DNA from: Actinomycetospora chibensis
GTDB taxonomy: Bacteria > Actinomycetota > Actinomycetes > Mycobacteriales > Pseudonocardiaceae
Reading direction: 5' to 3'
Assembly: GCF_028737215.1 (NCBI RefSeq)
Contig: NZ_JAQZAM010000001.1
Span: 372,001-436,000, forward strand
Length of the DNA stretch: 64,000 nucleotides
A model generated the notes under the pieces. That model had not been told where the DNA came from, did no database searches, and saw only the letters and a list, made by a program, of their open reading frames with translations. Each line of letters begins with the position of its first letter. Positions within the stretch are counted from its first letter, which is position 1. The position numbers and the translations under genes were made by a program. Positions 1 to 8,011 of the stretch are shown here, piece after piece.

Positions 1-164
1 TGCGCGCTGCGGTCGACCAGGTCGACACCGAGCTTGCGCTCGAGCAGGCGGATCTGCTTGCTCAGGGCGGGCCCGCTGACATAGAGCCGCGCGGCGGCCC
101 GCCCGAAGTGTCCTTCGTCGACGACGGTCACGAGGTAGCGCACGAGGTGCAGGTTGAGGTCCAC
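1..164 (-). CDS. LysR-type transcriptional regulator, N-terminal fragment
   Basis: About 54 N-terminal residues are visible before the gene runs off the left edge. They form the winged helix-turn-helix of a LysR-type regulator: a first helix reading LNLHLVRYLVTVVDEGHFG, then the recognition helix SGPALSKQIRLLERKLG. The GTG at 164 gives the usual short lead before the helix. The effector domain is outside the window. The gene is divergent from the SnoaL/SDR pair starting at 331, and LysR proteins often control the divergent unit, so that pair is the likely target (inference). Confidence 0.88.
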   Translation of the reverse strand, partial: MDLNLHLVRYLVTVVDEGHFGRAAARLYVSGPALSKQIRLLERKLGVDLVDRSA

Positions 165-229
165 GCCGGCTCCCTCCGACGGGCCGAGTGTCGCACCTCA
201 CGAGACGCAAGGGGCTCTCACCTGGCGCG

Positions 230-244
230 ATAACCGAATGGTTC
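230..244. promoter_or_regulatory. Candidate LysR operator in divergent promoter
   Basis: AACC-GAAT-GGTT is a perfect 4+4 inverted repeat in the 166-base gap between the LysR gene and the gene at 331. Its placement in the divergent promoter is what a LysR site would show. The arms are short, so this is a weak call. Confidence 0.3.
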
Positions 245-330
245 AGGCACGCGACGACATGTGTCATGGACCTTCTCCGTGTCGCCGACGAGCCTCGGTG
301 GCGTCCACCACCGACGGAGGAGACACCGCC

Positions 331-930
331 GTGAGCCGTTACGACCACGAGTTCGTGACGATGTTCGCCGGGCTGGAGAAGCAGCTCGAGAACATCGACA
401 ACCCGCGCCACCGCGCGATCCTGAAGAACTACCGGCGGCACGGGCTCCTGGAGGTGGCCGGGCGCTACCGGGAGCTTCTCGCCCCCGACATGACCGTCGA
501 GCACCCGCAGTACCGCCTGCACGAGGGCGGGCAGTCCATCGTCCTCGACGGGATGGAGCAGGTCGTCGGCTTCTACCAGTCGCTGATGGCCGCCAACGCC
601 ATCGTCATGTGGGTGGCCGAGCAGGACATCGCGGTCAACGACCACGGCTTCTCCGGGGAGGTCGTCTTCAACGCCTTCGTCCCGGCACCCATGCTCGGCG
701 ACAGCGCCTTCTCCGACATCCGCCCGGGCGGCGACCCGACCGAGATGTACCTGCTGCGCCGCACGCTCGCCTTCGTCTGGCCCTACGACGAGCGGTGCCG
801 CCTCATCGGCGAGCACGTCTACGAGGACGGCGCCTCTCGCGAGATCCTCGAGCCCGACCCCGCGGACGTCATCACCGCGGAGCGTGCCGCCGAGCTGCTC
901 GCCCCCGAGATCGACCGGGTCCTGCCGTGA
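331..930 (+). CDS. SnoaL-like / NTF2-fold protein
   Basis: 199 residues of a nuclear-transport-factor-2 / SnoaL-like fold, a small cone-shaped barrel used by many polyketide cyclases, steroid isomerases and dehydratases. The motif-bearing part is residues 40-190, with repeated aromatic/His positions (EHPQYRLHEGG, FNAFVPAP, RTLAFVWPYDE). GTG 331 is preferred over upstream starts because GGAGGAG lies 7-10 bases before it. The stop overlaps the GTG of the next gene (GTGA), so the two are translationally coupled. The substrate cannot be read from sequence; the SDR partner suggests a small hydrophobic or oxygenated compound. Confidence 0.75.
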   Translation: MSRYDHEFVTMFAGLEKQLENIDNPRHRAILKNYRRHGLLEVAGRYRELLAPDMTVEHPQYRLHEGGQSIVLDGMEQVVGFYQSLMAANAIVMWVAEQDIAVNDHGFSGEVVFNAFVPAPMLGDSAFSDIRPGGDPTEMYLLRRTLAFVWPYDERCRLIGEHVYEDGASREILEPDPADVITAERAAELLAPEIDRVLP

Positions 931-1793
931 GCGCCGGTGGCCGGCTGGACGGGAAGGTCGCGTTGATCACCGGAGGAGCCCGTGGGCAAGGTCGCGCGCA
1001 CGCCGTCCGGTTGGCCGAGGAGGGCGCCGACATCGTCCTCGTCGACCACTGCGCGCCGATCGACACGGCTCCCTATCCGATGCCCGATGTCGCGGAGCTC
1101 GAGCACACGGTGACGCTCGTCGAGGACCTCGACCGCCGCGCCCTCGCGTTCCGGGCCGACGTCCGCGACCTGGCTGCTCTGCGCAGCGCGGTCACCGACA
1201 CCGTGGCGGAGCTCGGGCGGCTCGACATCGTCGTCGCCAACGCCGGCATCGGCGGCTTCGCGCCCGCGCTGGAGATGGACGAGGCCACGTGGGACGAGAT
1301 GATCGACATCAACCTGACCGGGGCGTGGAAGACCGTTCGCGCCGCGGCCCCCGCGCTCGTCGACGGCGGTCGGGGCGGGTCGATCGTGCTCACGAGCTCC
1401 GTCGCCGGGCTGATCGGCTTCCCGAACCTCGCCCACTACTGCGCGGCCAAGCACGGCCTGGTGGGGCTGATGAAGGTGTTCGCCATCGAGCTCGCGCCCC
1501 ACCGGGTGCGGGTGAACTCCGTGCACCCCACGAACGTCGACACCGACATGATCCAGAACCCGGCGATGTACGAGCTCTTCAGCGGCGGCGTGCCCGGCGC
1601 GGACCGCGCCTCCGCCGCCGCGGCGATGAAGGGCATGCACGCGCTGCCGATCTCCTGGGTCGACCCGGTCGACATCAGCAACACCGTCACGTGGCTGGCC
1701 TCCGACGAGGCGCGTTACGTGACCGGAGTGGCCCTCCCCGTCGACGGCGGGATGACCGCTCCCTACACGATCCCCCACCCCGCACGGGCGTGA
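927..1793 (+). CDS. SDR oxidoreductase, mycofactocin-dependent type
   Basis: 288-residue classical short-chain dehydrogenase. Residues 9-35 carry the NAD-binding TGGARGQGR motif, whose RGQGR form is typical of the mycofactocin-coupled SDR family (TIGR03971-like), followed by a VDHC/ID segment. NAG is at NANAGIGG, the catalytic Ser at TSSVAG, and Tyr-Lys in YCAAKHG. In that family NAD stays bound and electrons pass to the redox peptide mycofactocin. No mycofactocin biosynthesis gene is in this window. GTG 927 overlaps the previous stop. The substrate is probably an alcohol, but unknown. Confidence 0.88.
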   Translation: MSAGGRLDGKVALITGGARGQGRAHAVRLAEEGADIVLVDHCAPIDTAPYPMPDVAELEHTVTLVEDLDRRALAFRADVRDLAALRSAVTDTVAELGRLDIVVANAGIGGFAPALEMDEATWDEMIDINLTGAWKTVRAAAPALVDGGRGGSIVLTSSVAGLIGFPNLAHYCAAKHGLVGLMKVFAIELAPHRVRVNSVHPTNVDTDMIQNPAMYELFSGGVPGADRASAAAAMKGMHALPISWVDPVDISNTVTWLASDEARYVTGVALPVDGGMTAPYTIPHPARA

Positions 1794-2266
1794 ACGGCCC
1801 GAGGACGACCGCGAGTCCGGGCGTCGGCACCCCCGGCACCGCCGTCCCCGAGCTCCTGGTCGAGATCGAGCTCGTCGCGAGCATCTGACCGCCCGACGTC
1901 CGGTCGGACCCCGTGCAGGCTGCGCCCGTGACCCCGACCGTCGCCGCCGCGCTGCGCCGCTCGACGAGCACCTCGTCCTCGCCCAGGGCAGCAGTGCCTT
2001 CCACGCCGTCCACCGACGGAGCGGCGCGTTCCACGAGCTCGACGTCGTGCCCGGCCAGGTGCTCGCCGTGCACCCCGACCTCGCGACCCTGCTGACGACC
2101 GCCGTCGAGACCCGCTGACCCCGGCGCGAGGGACCGGCGGGACGGCCCGGGAGGAGAGGGGCTCCTTCGGGTCATCGGGGACCTCGCGCGGCGCGCGACG
2201 CTCTAGCGTGCCGTGAGCTCCCTGATCGCGCGGTCCCCGGAGGGGTCCTCGAGAAAGGAACCGGCC
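1794..2266. other. 473-base intergenic region
   Basis: No convincing intact gene. The region holds a possible broken small ORF (1928-2118) and a TAGCGT -10-like element at 2204-2209, about 60 bases before the next start. The -10 could serve the GAP-family gene at 2267. Confidence 0.4.
1928..2118 (+). pseudogene. Possible frameshifted remnant of a small protein gene
   Basis: One frame from GTG 1928 reads VTPTVAAALRR, with normal codon use. From about 1960 a different frame reads LDEHLVLAQGSSAFHAVHRR and continues protein-like (hydrophobic/acidic alternation, no stop) to TGA 2116-2118. Joined, they would make a plausible 63-residue protein, but no single frame contains both parts. It may be a decayed gene, a one-base sequence error or chance. 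I do not recognise the protein. Confidence 0.25.
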
Positions 2267-2932
2267 ATGGGCAGCGCGATCGGCGCGGTGCTCCCGCTCG
2301 CCCTCGGAGTCGCCCTGAGTCCGATCCCGATCATCGCGGTCGTGCTCATGCTGGCGACACCGCGCGCCGGGGTCAACGGAACCTCGTTCCTGCTCGGCTG
2401 GCTGATCGGCCTCTCCGTCGTCGGCACGATCGTCCTGCTCCTCTCCGGAGGATCCGACGGGAGCGCGCCGGCCAGGTGGGTCGACGTCGTGAGCCTCCTG
2501 CTCGGTGTGGCGCTCATCGTGCTCGCGGGGCTGCAGTGGCGCCGCCGTCCCCGCAGCGGGACCGCGGCGCTCCCCGGCTGGATGGCGAGCATCGACCGCT
2601 TCAGCCCCCTGACGTCGGCGGGCCTGGGCCTCGCGCTCTCGGCGGCGAACCCGAAGAACCTGCTCATCACGGTGGGTGCCGCGGCGGCCATCGCCGAGAC
2701 CGGCATGTCCCCGGGTGGGCAGGCCGTCACCCTCGGGCTGTTCGTGCTGCTCGGCACCCTCGGGCCTGCCGTCCCGCCGGCGATCTACCTCGGCCTCGGC
2801 GCGCGGTCGCAGCGGATCCTCGGACGCCTGCGCGGCTGGATGGCCGCGCACAACACCGCGATCCTGTGTGTGCTGCTCGCGGTCATCGGGCTGAAGCTCG
2901 TCGGTGACGGGATCTCGGCCCTCGTCGGCTGA
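2267..2932 (+). CDS. GAP-family (SfLAP-like) membrane protein
   Basis: 221-residue integral membrane protein with about six hydrophobic helices. It resembles the GAP family (Pfam SfLAP), named after the mycobacterial protein tied to transport of surface glycolipids. Family marks seen are the N-terminal LALGVALSPIPIIAVVLML helix, the central SAANPKNLL loop and a C-terminal VIGLKLVGDGI helix. GAAAGGA sits just upstream of ATG 2267 and sets the start. A -10-like TAGCGT lies at 2204. A second member of the family is at 44831 in this window. The transported molecule is unknown. Confidence 0.75.
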   Translation: MGSAIGAVLPLALGVALSPIPIIAVVLMLATPRAGVNGTSFLLGWLIGLSVVGTIVLLLSGGSDGSAPARWVDVVSLLLGVALIVLAGLQWRRRPRSGTAALPGWMASIDRFSPLTSAGLGLALSAANPKNLLITVGAAAAIAETGMSPGGQAVTLGLFVLLGTLGPAVPPAIYLGLGARSQRILGRLRGWMAAHNTAILCVLLAVIGLKLVGDGISALVG

Positions 2933-3233
2933 GATCGGACGCACCTCGCCGACGGACCACGGGTCAGTGCTCCGGGCGGACCGCGACCCTCGCCGCACGC
3001 GCCCGGGGAGACCGCACAGCCCGCGACGTCGGCGCAGACGTGACGCTGCTCCCCGCCGGTTGACTCCCGCGGTGGGGGTCGCGAACATCCCCCGCCATGG
3101 GTGCACGCCGGGTGCTGACGTGGCGACGCCACGTCGACCTCATGCGCGTCGCCAGCAGCGGCTGTCGCTGACACACGAGCCCGGCGCCGGGCTCACGACG
3201 CCTCCCCGTCCCTCCCCCGTCCCGGGAGCCCGT
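2933..3233. other. 301-base intergenic region with one strong palindrome
   Basis: No coding sequence is supported here. The notable element is the 19-base inverted repeat at 3117-3135, about 100 bases upstream of the transporter gene. Confidence 0.4.
3117..3135. promoter_or_regulatory. Perfect inverted repeat upstream of transporter-monooxygenase operon
   Basis: GACGTGGCG-A-CGCCACGTC: 9-base perfect arms around a single base. Position and symmetry suit a dimeric repressor operator (TetR/GntR-like). No U-tract follows, and the preceding gene ends 185 bases upstream, so a terminator is less likely. Confidence 0.45.
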
Positions 3234-4541
3234 GTGTCCACGACCGCCAGCCCGCTGTCGACCGAGTCCACCCACACCCCGCGCCGCGTCGCCCTCGCGA
3301 GCGCCGTCGGCACCACGATCGAGTGGTACGACTTCTACCTCTACGCCACGGCCACCGCCCTGGTGTTCAACCAGCTCTTCTTCCCGTCGATCAGCCCCAC
3401 GGCCGGCACGCTGGCGGCGTTCGCGACCTACGCGGCGGGCTTCGGCGCCCGCCCGATCGGTGCGGTGATCTCGGGTCACCTCGGCGACCGGCTCGGACGC
3501 AAGGCCGTGCTCATCGCCGCGCTGGTGACGATGGGCGTCGCCACCACGGCGATCGGGCTGCTGCCCACCTACGCCACGATCGGCGTCTGGGCCCCGGCGC
3601 TGCTGGTGGTCCTGCGGATCGTCCAGGGCCTCGCCGTCGGCGGCGAGTGGGCGGGTGCGGCGATCCTCGCCGTCGAGCACGCCCCGGAGCGGCGCCGCGG
3701 GTTCTTCGGCAGCTTCACCCAGCTCGGGTCGCCGGCCGGGATGCTGCTCGCCACCGGCTCGCTGTTCGGAGTCCGCGTCATCGCCGGCGACGAGGCGTTC
3801 CTGGCCTGGGCGTGGCGCCTGCCCTTCGTCGCGAGCATCGTGCTCGTCGGCGTCGGCCTGTTCATCCGCCTGCGCATCCAGGACGCCCCCGAGTTCCGGG
3901 CCCTGCGCGAGCGCGGTGACGTCGCCCGCCTCCCGGTCGTCGAGGTGCTGCGCGCCGCCCCGCGCAACGTCGTCCTCACGACGGGGCTTCGGCTCTCGCA
4001 GATCGCCCTGTTCGTCCTGCTCACGACCTACGGCCTGACCTACATCGCCGGCGAGCTGGGCAAGGCCAGCAGCGCGGGCCTGCTCGCGGTGGTCATCACG
4101 TCCGCGCTGGGGCTCGCCACGACGCCGCTGTGGGCGATCCTCTCCGACCGGATCGGACGGCGGACGCCCTACCTCGTCGGCTCGATCGGCGGCACGATCA
4201 CGCTGGCCCTGTTCTTCCTCGCGGTCGGCACGGGCTCGACGACGTTGATCGTCCTGGCGATGGTGCTCGGCATCAACGTCACCCACGACGCGATGTACGG
4301 GCCGCAGGCGGCGTGGTTCGCCGAGCTGTTCTCGACGCGCCTGCGCTACAGCGGCGCGTCGCTCGGCTACGGCATCGGCTCGGTGGTCGCGGGCGGTTTC
4401 GCGCCGCTCGTGGCCGCCGCCCTCGTCGGCGCGACGGGCTCGTTCTGGCTGGTCGTGGCGTTCCTCGCCGTGCTGTCGGTGCTCACGACGGTCGCCGCCC
4501 TGCTGGCGCGGGAGACTGCGCTCGAGCCGCTCGCACCCTAG
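3234..4541 (+). CDS. MFS transporter, metabolite:H+ symporter (MHS) family
   Basis: 435 residues, 12 predicted membrane helices. The N-terminal TTIEWYDFYLYATATALVF segment is the hallmark of the MHS branch (ShiA/KgtP/ProP type importers), followed by the loop GHLGDRLGRK. These carriers take up small organic acids or zwitterions with protons. GTG 3234 follows a weak CCGGGAG site. The stop TAG is followed directly by the ribosome site of the flavin monooxygenase gene, so the two form an operon; the carrier probably imports the monooxygenase substrate (inference). Confidence 0.85.
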   Translation: MSTTASPLSTESTHTPRRVALASAVGTTIEWYDFYLYATATALVFNQLFFPSISPTAGTLAAFATYAAGFGARPIGAVISGHLGDRLGRKAVLIAALVTMGVATTAIGLLPTYATIGVWAPALLVVLRIVQGLAVGGEWAGAAILAVEHAPERRRGFFGSFTQLGSPAGMLLATGSLFGVRVIAGDEAFLAWAWRLPFVASIVLVGVGLFIRLRIQDAPEFRALRERGDVARLPVVEVLRAAPRNVVLTTGLRLSQIALFVLLTTYGLTYIAGELGKASSAGLLAVVITSALGLATTPLWAILSDRIGRRTPYLVGSIGGTITLALFFLAVGTGSTTLIVLAMVLGINVTHDAMYGPQAAWFAELFSTRLRYSGASLGYGIGSVVAGGFAPLVAAALVGATGSFWLVVAFLAVLSVLTTVAALLARETALEPLAP

Positions 4542-4548
4542 GAGGCAC

Positions 4549-5910
4549 GTGTCCCGCCGCATCCACCTCAACGCGTTCGCCATGAACTGCGCCGGCCACC
4601 AGTCGGCGGGGCTGTGGCGCCACCCGCGCGACGAGGGGTTCCGCTACACCGATGTCGAGCACTGGGTGGGTCTCGCCCGGGTGCTCGAGGACGCCGGGTT
4701 CGACGCGCTGTTCCTGGCCGACGTGCTGGGGATCTACGACGTGTACGGCGGCTCGCGGGACGGCGCGCTGCGCGCCGGCACCCAGGTACCGCTCGGCGAC
4801 CCGATGCTGCCCGTGCCGGCGATGGCCGCGGCGACGTCGCGGCTGGGGTTCGGCATCACGGTCTCGGTGAGCTACGAGCACCCCTACGCCCTGGCCCGCC
4901 GCTTCACGACGCTCGACCACCTGACGAAGGGGCGGGTGGCCTGGAACGTCGTCACCGGCTACCTGGCGAGCGCGGCGGCGAACCTCGGCCTGGGCGAGCA
5001 GCTCGCCCACGACCAGCGCTACGAGATGGCCGAGGAGTACCTCGAGGTCTGCTACAAGCTCTGGGAGGGCTCCTGGTCCGACGACGCCGTCGTGCGCGAC
5101 GCCGACCGCGGCGTCTACACCGACCCGGCGAAGGTCCACGACATCAACCACCGCGGCACCTGGTTCGACGTGCCGGGCCCGTTCCTCTGCGAGCCCTCGG
5201 CCCAGCGCACCCCGGCGATCTTCCAGGCCGGGGCGTCGTCGCGTGGCCTCGCGTTCGCCGGGCGGCACGCCGAGGCGGTGTTCGTCTCGGGCCCGTCGAC
5301 GACGGTGGTCGCGAAGTCGGTGGCCGGCATCCGCGCCGCGGCCGCGGAGGCCGGGCGCGACCCGGAGTCGGTGACGGTGTTCGTGCAGCTCGCGCCGGTG
5401 GTGGCCGAGACCTCGGAGGAGGCGCGGGCGCAGTACGAGGAGTACCTCGCGGTGGCCTCGACCGAGGGCGCGCTCGCGCTCTTCGGCGGCTGGACGGGTC
5501 TCGACCTCTCCGGCGTCGACCCGCACGAGCCCCTGCGTCACGTCGAGACCGACGCGGGTCGCTCCGCGCTCGCGTCGTTCACCACCGACGACCCGGACCG
5601 GGAGTGGACCCTGGCCGAGGTCACCGCGCACCTCGCCGTCGGGGGGCGCGGTCCGGTGGCGGTGGGCTCGCCGGGCGAGGTCGCCGACGAGATGGAGCGC
5701 TGGGTCGACGAGACCGGCGCCGACGGCTTCAACCTCGCCTACGCGGTCACGCCGGGCACGTTCGTCGACGTCGCGGAGCTGGTCGTGCCCGAGCTGCGGC
5801 GCCGCGGGCGGATGCCCGCCACTCCGGCGACCGGGACGTTGCGCGAGGTCCTCGGCGGCGCGGGCCCCCGGGTCGCCGCCTCCCATCCGGCGGCTGCGTA
5901 CCGGCGCTGA
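4549..5910 (+). CDS. FMN-dependent monooxygenase, NtaA/SnaA/DszA family
   Basis: 453-residue luciferase-like TIM-barrel monooxygenase of the NtaA/SnaA/SoxA/DszA group, the usual length. These enzymes use FMNH2 from a separate reductase to oxidise sulfur, nitrogen or carbon substrates. Family features: N-terminal LNAFAMNCAGHQSAGLWRHP, LEDAGFDALFLADVLG, GFGITVSVSYEHPYALARRF, VAWNVVTGYLASAAANLG and PAIFQAGASSRGLAFA. GGAGG at 4541-4545 overlaps the previous stop and fixes GTG 4549. No flavin reductase is adjacent. The substrate is unknown; desulfurisation or degradation of an imported acid is plausible. Confidence 0.88.
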   Translation: MSRRIHLNAFAMNCAGHQSAGLWRHPRDEGFRYTDVEHWVGLARVLEDAGFDALFLADVLGIYDVYGGSRDGALRAGTQVPLGDPMLPVPAMAAATSRLGFGITVSVSYEHPYALARRFTTLDHLTKGRVAWNVVTGYLASAAANLGLGEQLAHDQRYEMAEEYLEVCYKLWEGSWSDDAVVRDADRGVYTDPAKVHDINHRGTWFDVPGPFLCEPSAQRTPAIFQAGASSRGLAFAGRHAEAVFVSGPSTTVVAKSVAGIRAAAAEAGRDPESVTVFVQLAPVVAETSEEARAQYEEYLAVASTEGALALFGGWTGLDLSGVDPHEPLRHVETDAGRSALASFTTDDPDREWTLAEVTAHLAVGGRGPVAVGSPGEVADEMERWVDETGADGFNLAYAVTPGTFVDVAELVVPELRRRGRMPATPATGTLREVLGGAGPRVAASHPAAAYRR

Positions 5911-6041
5911 GCCGCAGGGAGCAACGCCGCGCCGGGGTGCCCACACCGGTCGGCGAGCGGGCCGGACGCCTGGAATGATTGTGCGCGACCGTCGTCGGGT
6001 GGAGGTGCCGCGCAGGTGCCGTCGTGAGGGAGGTGGACTCG

Positions 6042-7430
6042 GTGGGTGGCGACGTCGGAGAGCACCCGTCCCCCGTCCCGACCACGCCGCCCGGCCCCGC
6101 GGAGCCGTTCGACCGCCTGACCGAGCTGGCCTGCGACGTCGCGGCCGCCCCGATCGCCCTGGTGAGCCGGCTCGAGGACGACGGCGTCCGGGTGTGGCAT
6201 GCGGCCCCCGGTACGGACGCGATCGACCGGGAGGTGCCGGTCGCCGAGACCCTCTGCCGTCTCGTCGCCGACGCGCAGCGCCCCGTCGTCGTCCCCGACG
6301 CCGACCGTGCTTCCCGCGACGGGGAGTCCGACGCCGTGCTCGCCGTCGGCATCCGCGCGTGGGCGGGGTTCCCGATCCGGGACACCGACGGCGCCGTGCT
6401 GGGGTCGCTCACGGTCGTCGACACCCGGTCGCGGCCCTGGACCGGCGAGCAGGTCCGCCGGCTCGCGGGGATCGCCCGGGCGGCCGGGGACGAGATGGCC
6501 CTGCGTGCCGACCTCGCGGTCTCGCAACGCTCGGCCGACGAGCTCGCCCACCGGCTGCAGGCCTCCGACCGCGCCGCCCGCGCCTCCGACCGGGACGCCC
6601 GCCGGGCGTACGACCGCGCCGAGCGCGCCGACGCCCTCGCCACCGCCGCGCGCCGGCAGGCGGGTGCCGCGGTCGAGCTCGCCGAGACGCTGCAGCAGTC
6701 CCTGACACCCCAGCACCCCCCGCGCGTCCCGGGCATGGAGATCGCCGCGCGGCACCGCGGCCCCACCGACGGCCACTCGTACAGCGGCGAGGTCCTCGGT
6801 GACTTCTACGACGTGTTCGCCACGCCCACGGGGTGGGGCGTCGTCGTCGGCGACGTCTGCGGGCACGGCGCCGACGCCGCCCGCACCACGGCGCTCGCCC
6901 GCTCCACGGCCCGGGCCCTCGGACACAGCGAGCCCGACCCGGCCCTCGTGCTCACCGCCGTCAACGGTGTCCTGCACGACTGGTTCGACACCGCGCGGAG
7001 CTTCGTCACCGCCGTCTACGCCCAGATCACCGACCACGACGCCCCCGAGCCCGCAGGCCTGACCGTCCAGCTCGCCGCCGCCGGGCACCCGCCGGGCGTC
7101 GTCTGGCACCCCGGGGGTGCGGTCACCGAGCTCGACGGCGGAGGTCGCGTCCTCGGCATCCGCGCCGAGGCCGACGTCGCCAGCCAGACGATCATGCTGC
7201 CACCGGGGGCGGCCCTCGTGCTCCACACCGACGGGGTCACCGAGGCCCGCGCGGCGGGCAGCCGGGAACAGTTCGGGGAGGACCGCCTGCGTCAGGCCCT
7301 GGAGGCGCTGCCGGCCGGGGCCCACGCCGACGCCGTCGCGGACGCCGTCCTGGCGGCCGTCGACGTGCACACCGACGGACACCGCGACGACGACACGCTC
7401 GTGCTCGTCGTCCGTTCCCCCGGCGCCTGA
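6042..7430 (+). CDS. GAF-SpoIIE (PP2C-type) serine phosphatase
   Basis: About 462 residues: a GAF sensor domain (~20-165), an Ala/Arg-rich coiled-coil linker with repeated DRAARASDRDARRAYDRAE-type heptads (~170-215), then a SpoIIE/RsbU PP2C phosphatase domain (~225-460). Metal-binding Asp motifs are visible as GDFYDVF, VVGDVCGHG, HTDGVTEAR and DDDTLVLVV. Such proteins dephosphorylate anti-anti-sigma factors to release stress sigma factors. Start choice is uncertain: GTG codons at 6024, 6033 and 6042 are in frame; AGGGAGG eight bases before 6042 favours it. The gene ends one base from the convergent isochorismatase gene. Confidence 0.85.
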   Translation: MGGDVGEHPSPVPTTPPGPAEPFDRLTELACDVAAAPIALVSRLEDDGVRVWHAAPGTDAIDREVPVAETLCRLVADAQRPVVVPDADRASRDGESDAVLAVGIRAWAGFPIRDTDGAVLGSLTVVDTRSRPWTGEQVRRLAGIARAAGDEMALRADLAVSQRSADELAHRLQASDRAARASDRDARRAYDRAERADALATAARRQAGAAVELAETLQQSLTPQHPPRVPGMEIAARHRGPTDGHSYSGEVLGDFYDVFATPTGWGVVVGDVCGHGADAARTTALARSTARALGHSEPDPALVLTAVNGVLHDWFDTARSFVTAVYAQITDHDAPEPAGLTVQLAAAGHPPGVVWHPGGAVTELDGGGRVLGIRAEADVASQTIMLPPGAALVLHTDGVTEARAAGSREQFGEDRLRQALEALPAGAHADAVADAVLAAVDVHTDGHRDDDTLVLVVRSPGA

Positions 7431-7431
7431 G

Positions 7432-7947
7432 TCAGCGGATCAGTTTCTGGACGTCGCGGAACGCGGCGTGGTCGCTGTCGTGCAGCCACTCGAACAGCAC
7501 CATCTCGGTGGTGACGACATCGACGCCGTGCGCGCGCATGCGCCCGAGGGCCCGGTCGTGGTTCGCCGGGGCCCGGCTGCCGACGGCATCGGCGACGACG
7601 GCGACGTCGCGGCCCCTCGCGCGCAGGGCGAGCACGGTCTGGAGCACGCACACGTGGGCCTCGCAGCCCGCGACGACGATCGTGCCCGGCCCGGGGTCGA
7701 TGTCCGCGGCGAAGGACGTCTTCGGCTGCGCGGGACCCGGCAGCAGGTCGGCGATCTCGCCGACGGTCGGGCCGAGGCCCGCCGGGTTCTGCTCGGTGGC
7801 GTGGACGTCGACGCCGGTGAGGCCGGCGCCGCGCAGGAGCCGCTCGGCGTTCTGCAGCACCTCCGCCCCCGCGCTGATGGCCGGCATCAGGCGTTCCTGC
7901 AGGTCGACGACGAGCAGGACCGAGGACTCGGCGGACAGCAGCGGCAT
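7432..7947 (-). CDS. Isochorismatase-family cysteine hydrolase (YcaC-like)
   Basis: 171-residue cysteine hydrolase. The Asp-Lys-Cys triad appears as VVDLQERL (Asp), QPKTSFAA (Lys) and GCEAHVCVLQT (Cys). Length and the AHVCVLQT form match the YcaC/ISOC1 subgroup, whose physiological substrates are mostly unknown. A TAGGGT -10-like element (bottom strand, 7954-7959) ends six bases before the ATG and there is no ribosome site, so the transcript is probably leaderless. Confidence 0.87.
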   Translation of the reverse strand: MPLLSAESSVLLVVDLQERLMPAISAGAEVLQNAERLLRGAGLTGVDVHATEQNPAGLGPTVGEIADLLPGPAQPKTSFAADIDPGPGTIVVAGCEAHVCVLQTVLALRARGRDVAVVADAVGSRAPANHDRALGRMRAHGVDVVTTEMVLFEWLHDSDHAAFRDVQKLIR

Positions 7948-7953
7948 GCCCCG

Positions 7954-7959
7954 ACCCTA
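7954..7959 (-). promoter_or_regulatory. -10 element of a probable leaderless promoter
   Basis: TAGGGT on the bottom strand, six bases before ATG 7947. This is the spacing expected when transcription starts at the initiation codon, as is common in actinobacteria. Confidence 0.45.
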
Positions 7960-8011
7960 GGACGACTGACCCCCGGGACGCTTGACGCCGCACCCCCACC
8001 GGCCGTAGGGC

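Noticed and set aside
154-330. N-terminal extension of the SnoaL-like gene
   Set aside because: The extension is low-complexity, covers the divergent promoter, and lacks a ribosome site; GTG 331 has one.
819-1778. Long minus-strand ORF antisense to the SDR gene
   Set aside because: Composition is Arg/Gly/Val-rich with no domain, typical of shadow frames in GC-rich DNA.
2785-3174. Minus-strand ORF in the gap before the symporter gene
   Set aside because: Pro/Gly/Arg-rich without domain or ribosome site; overlaps the GAP-family gene end.
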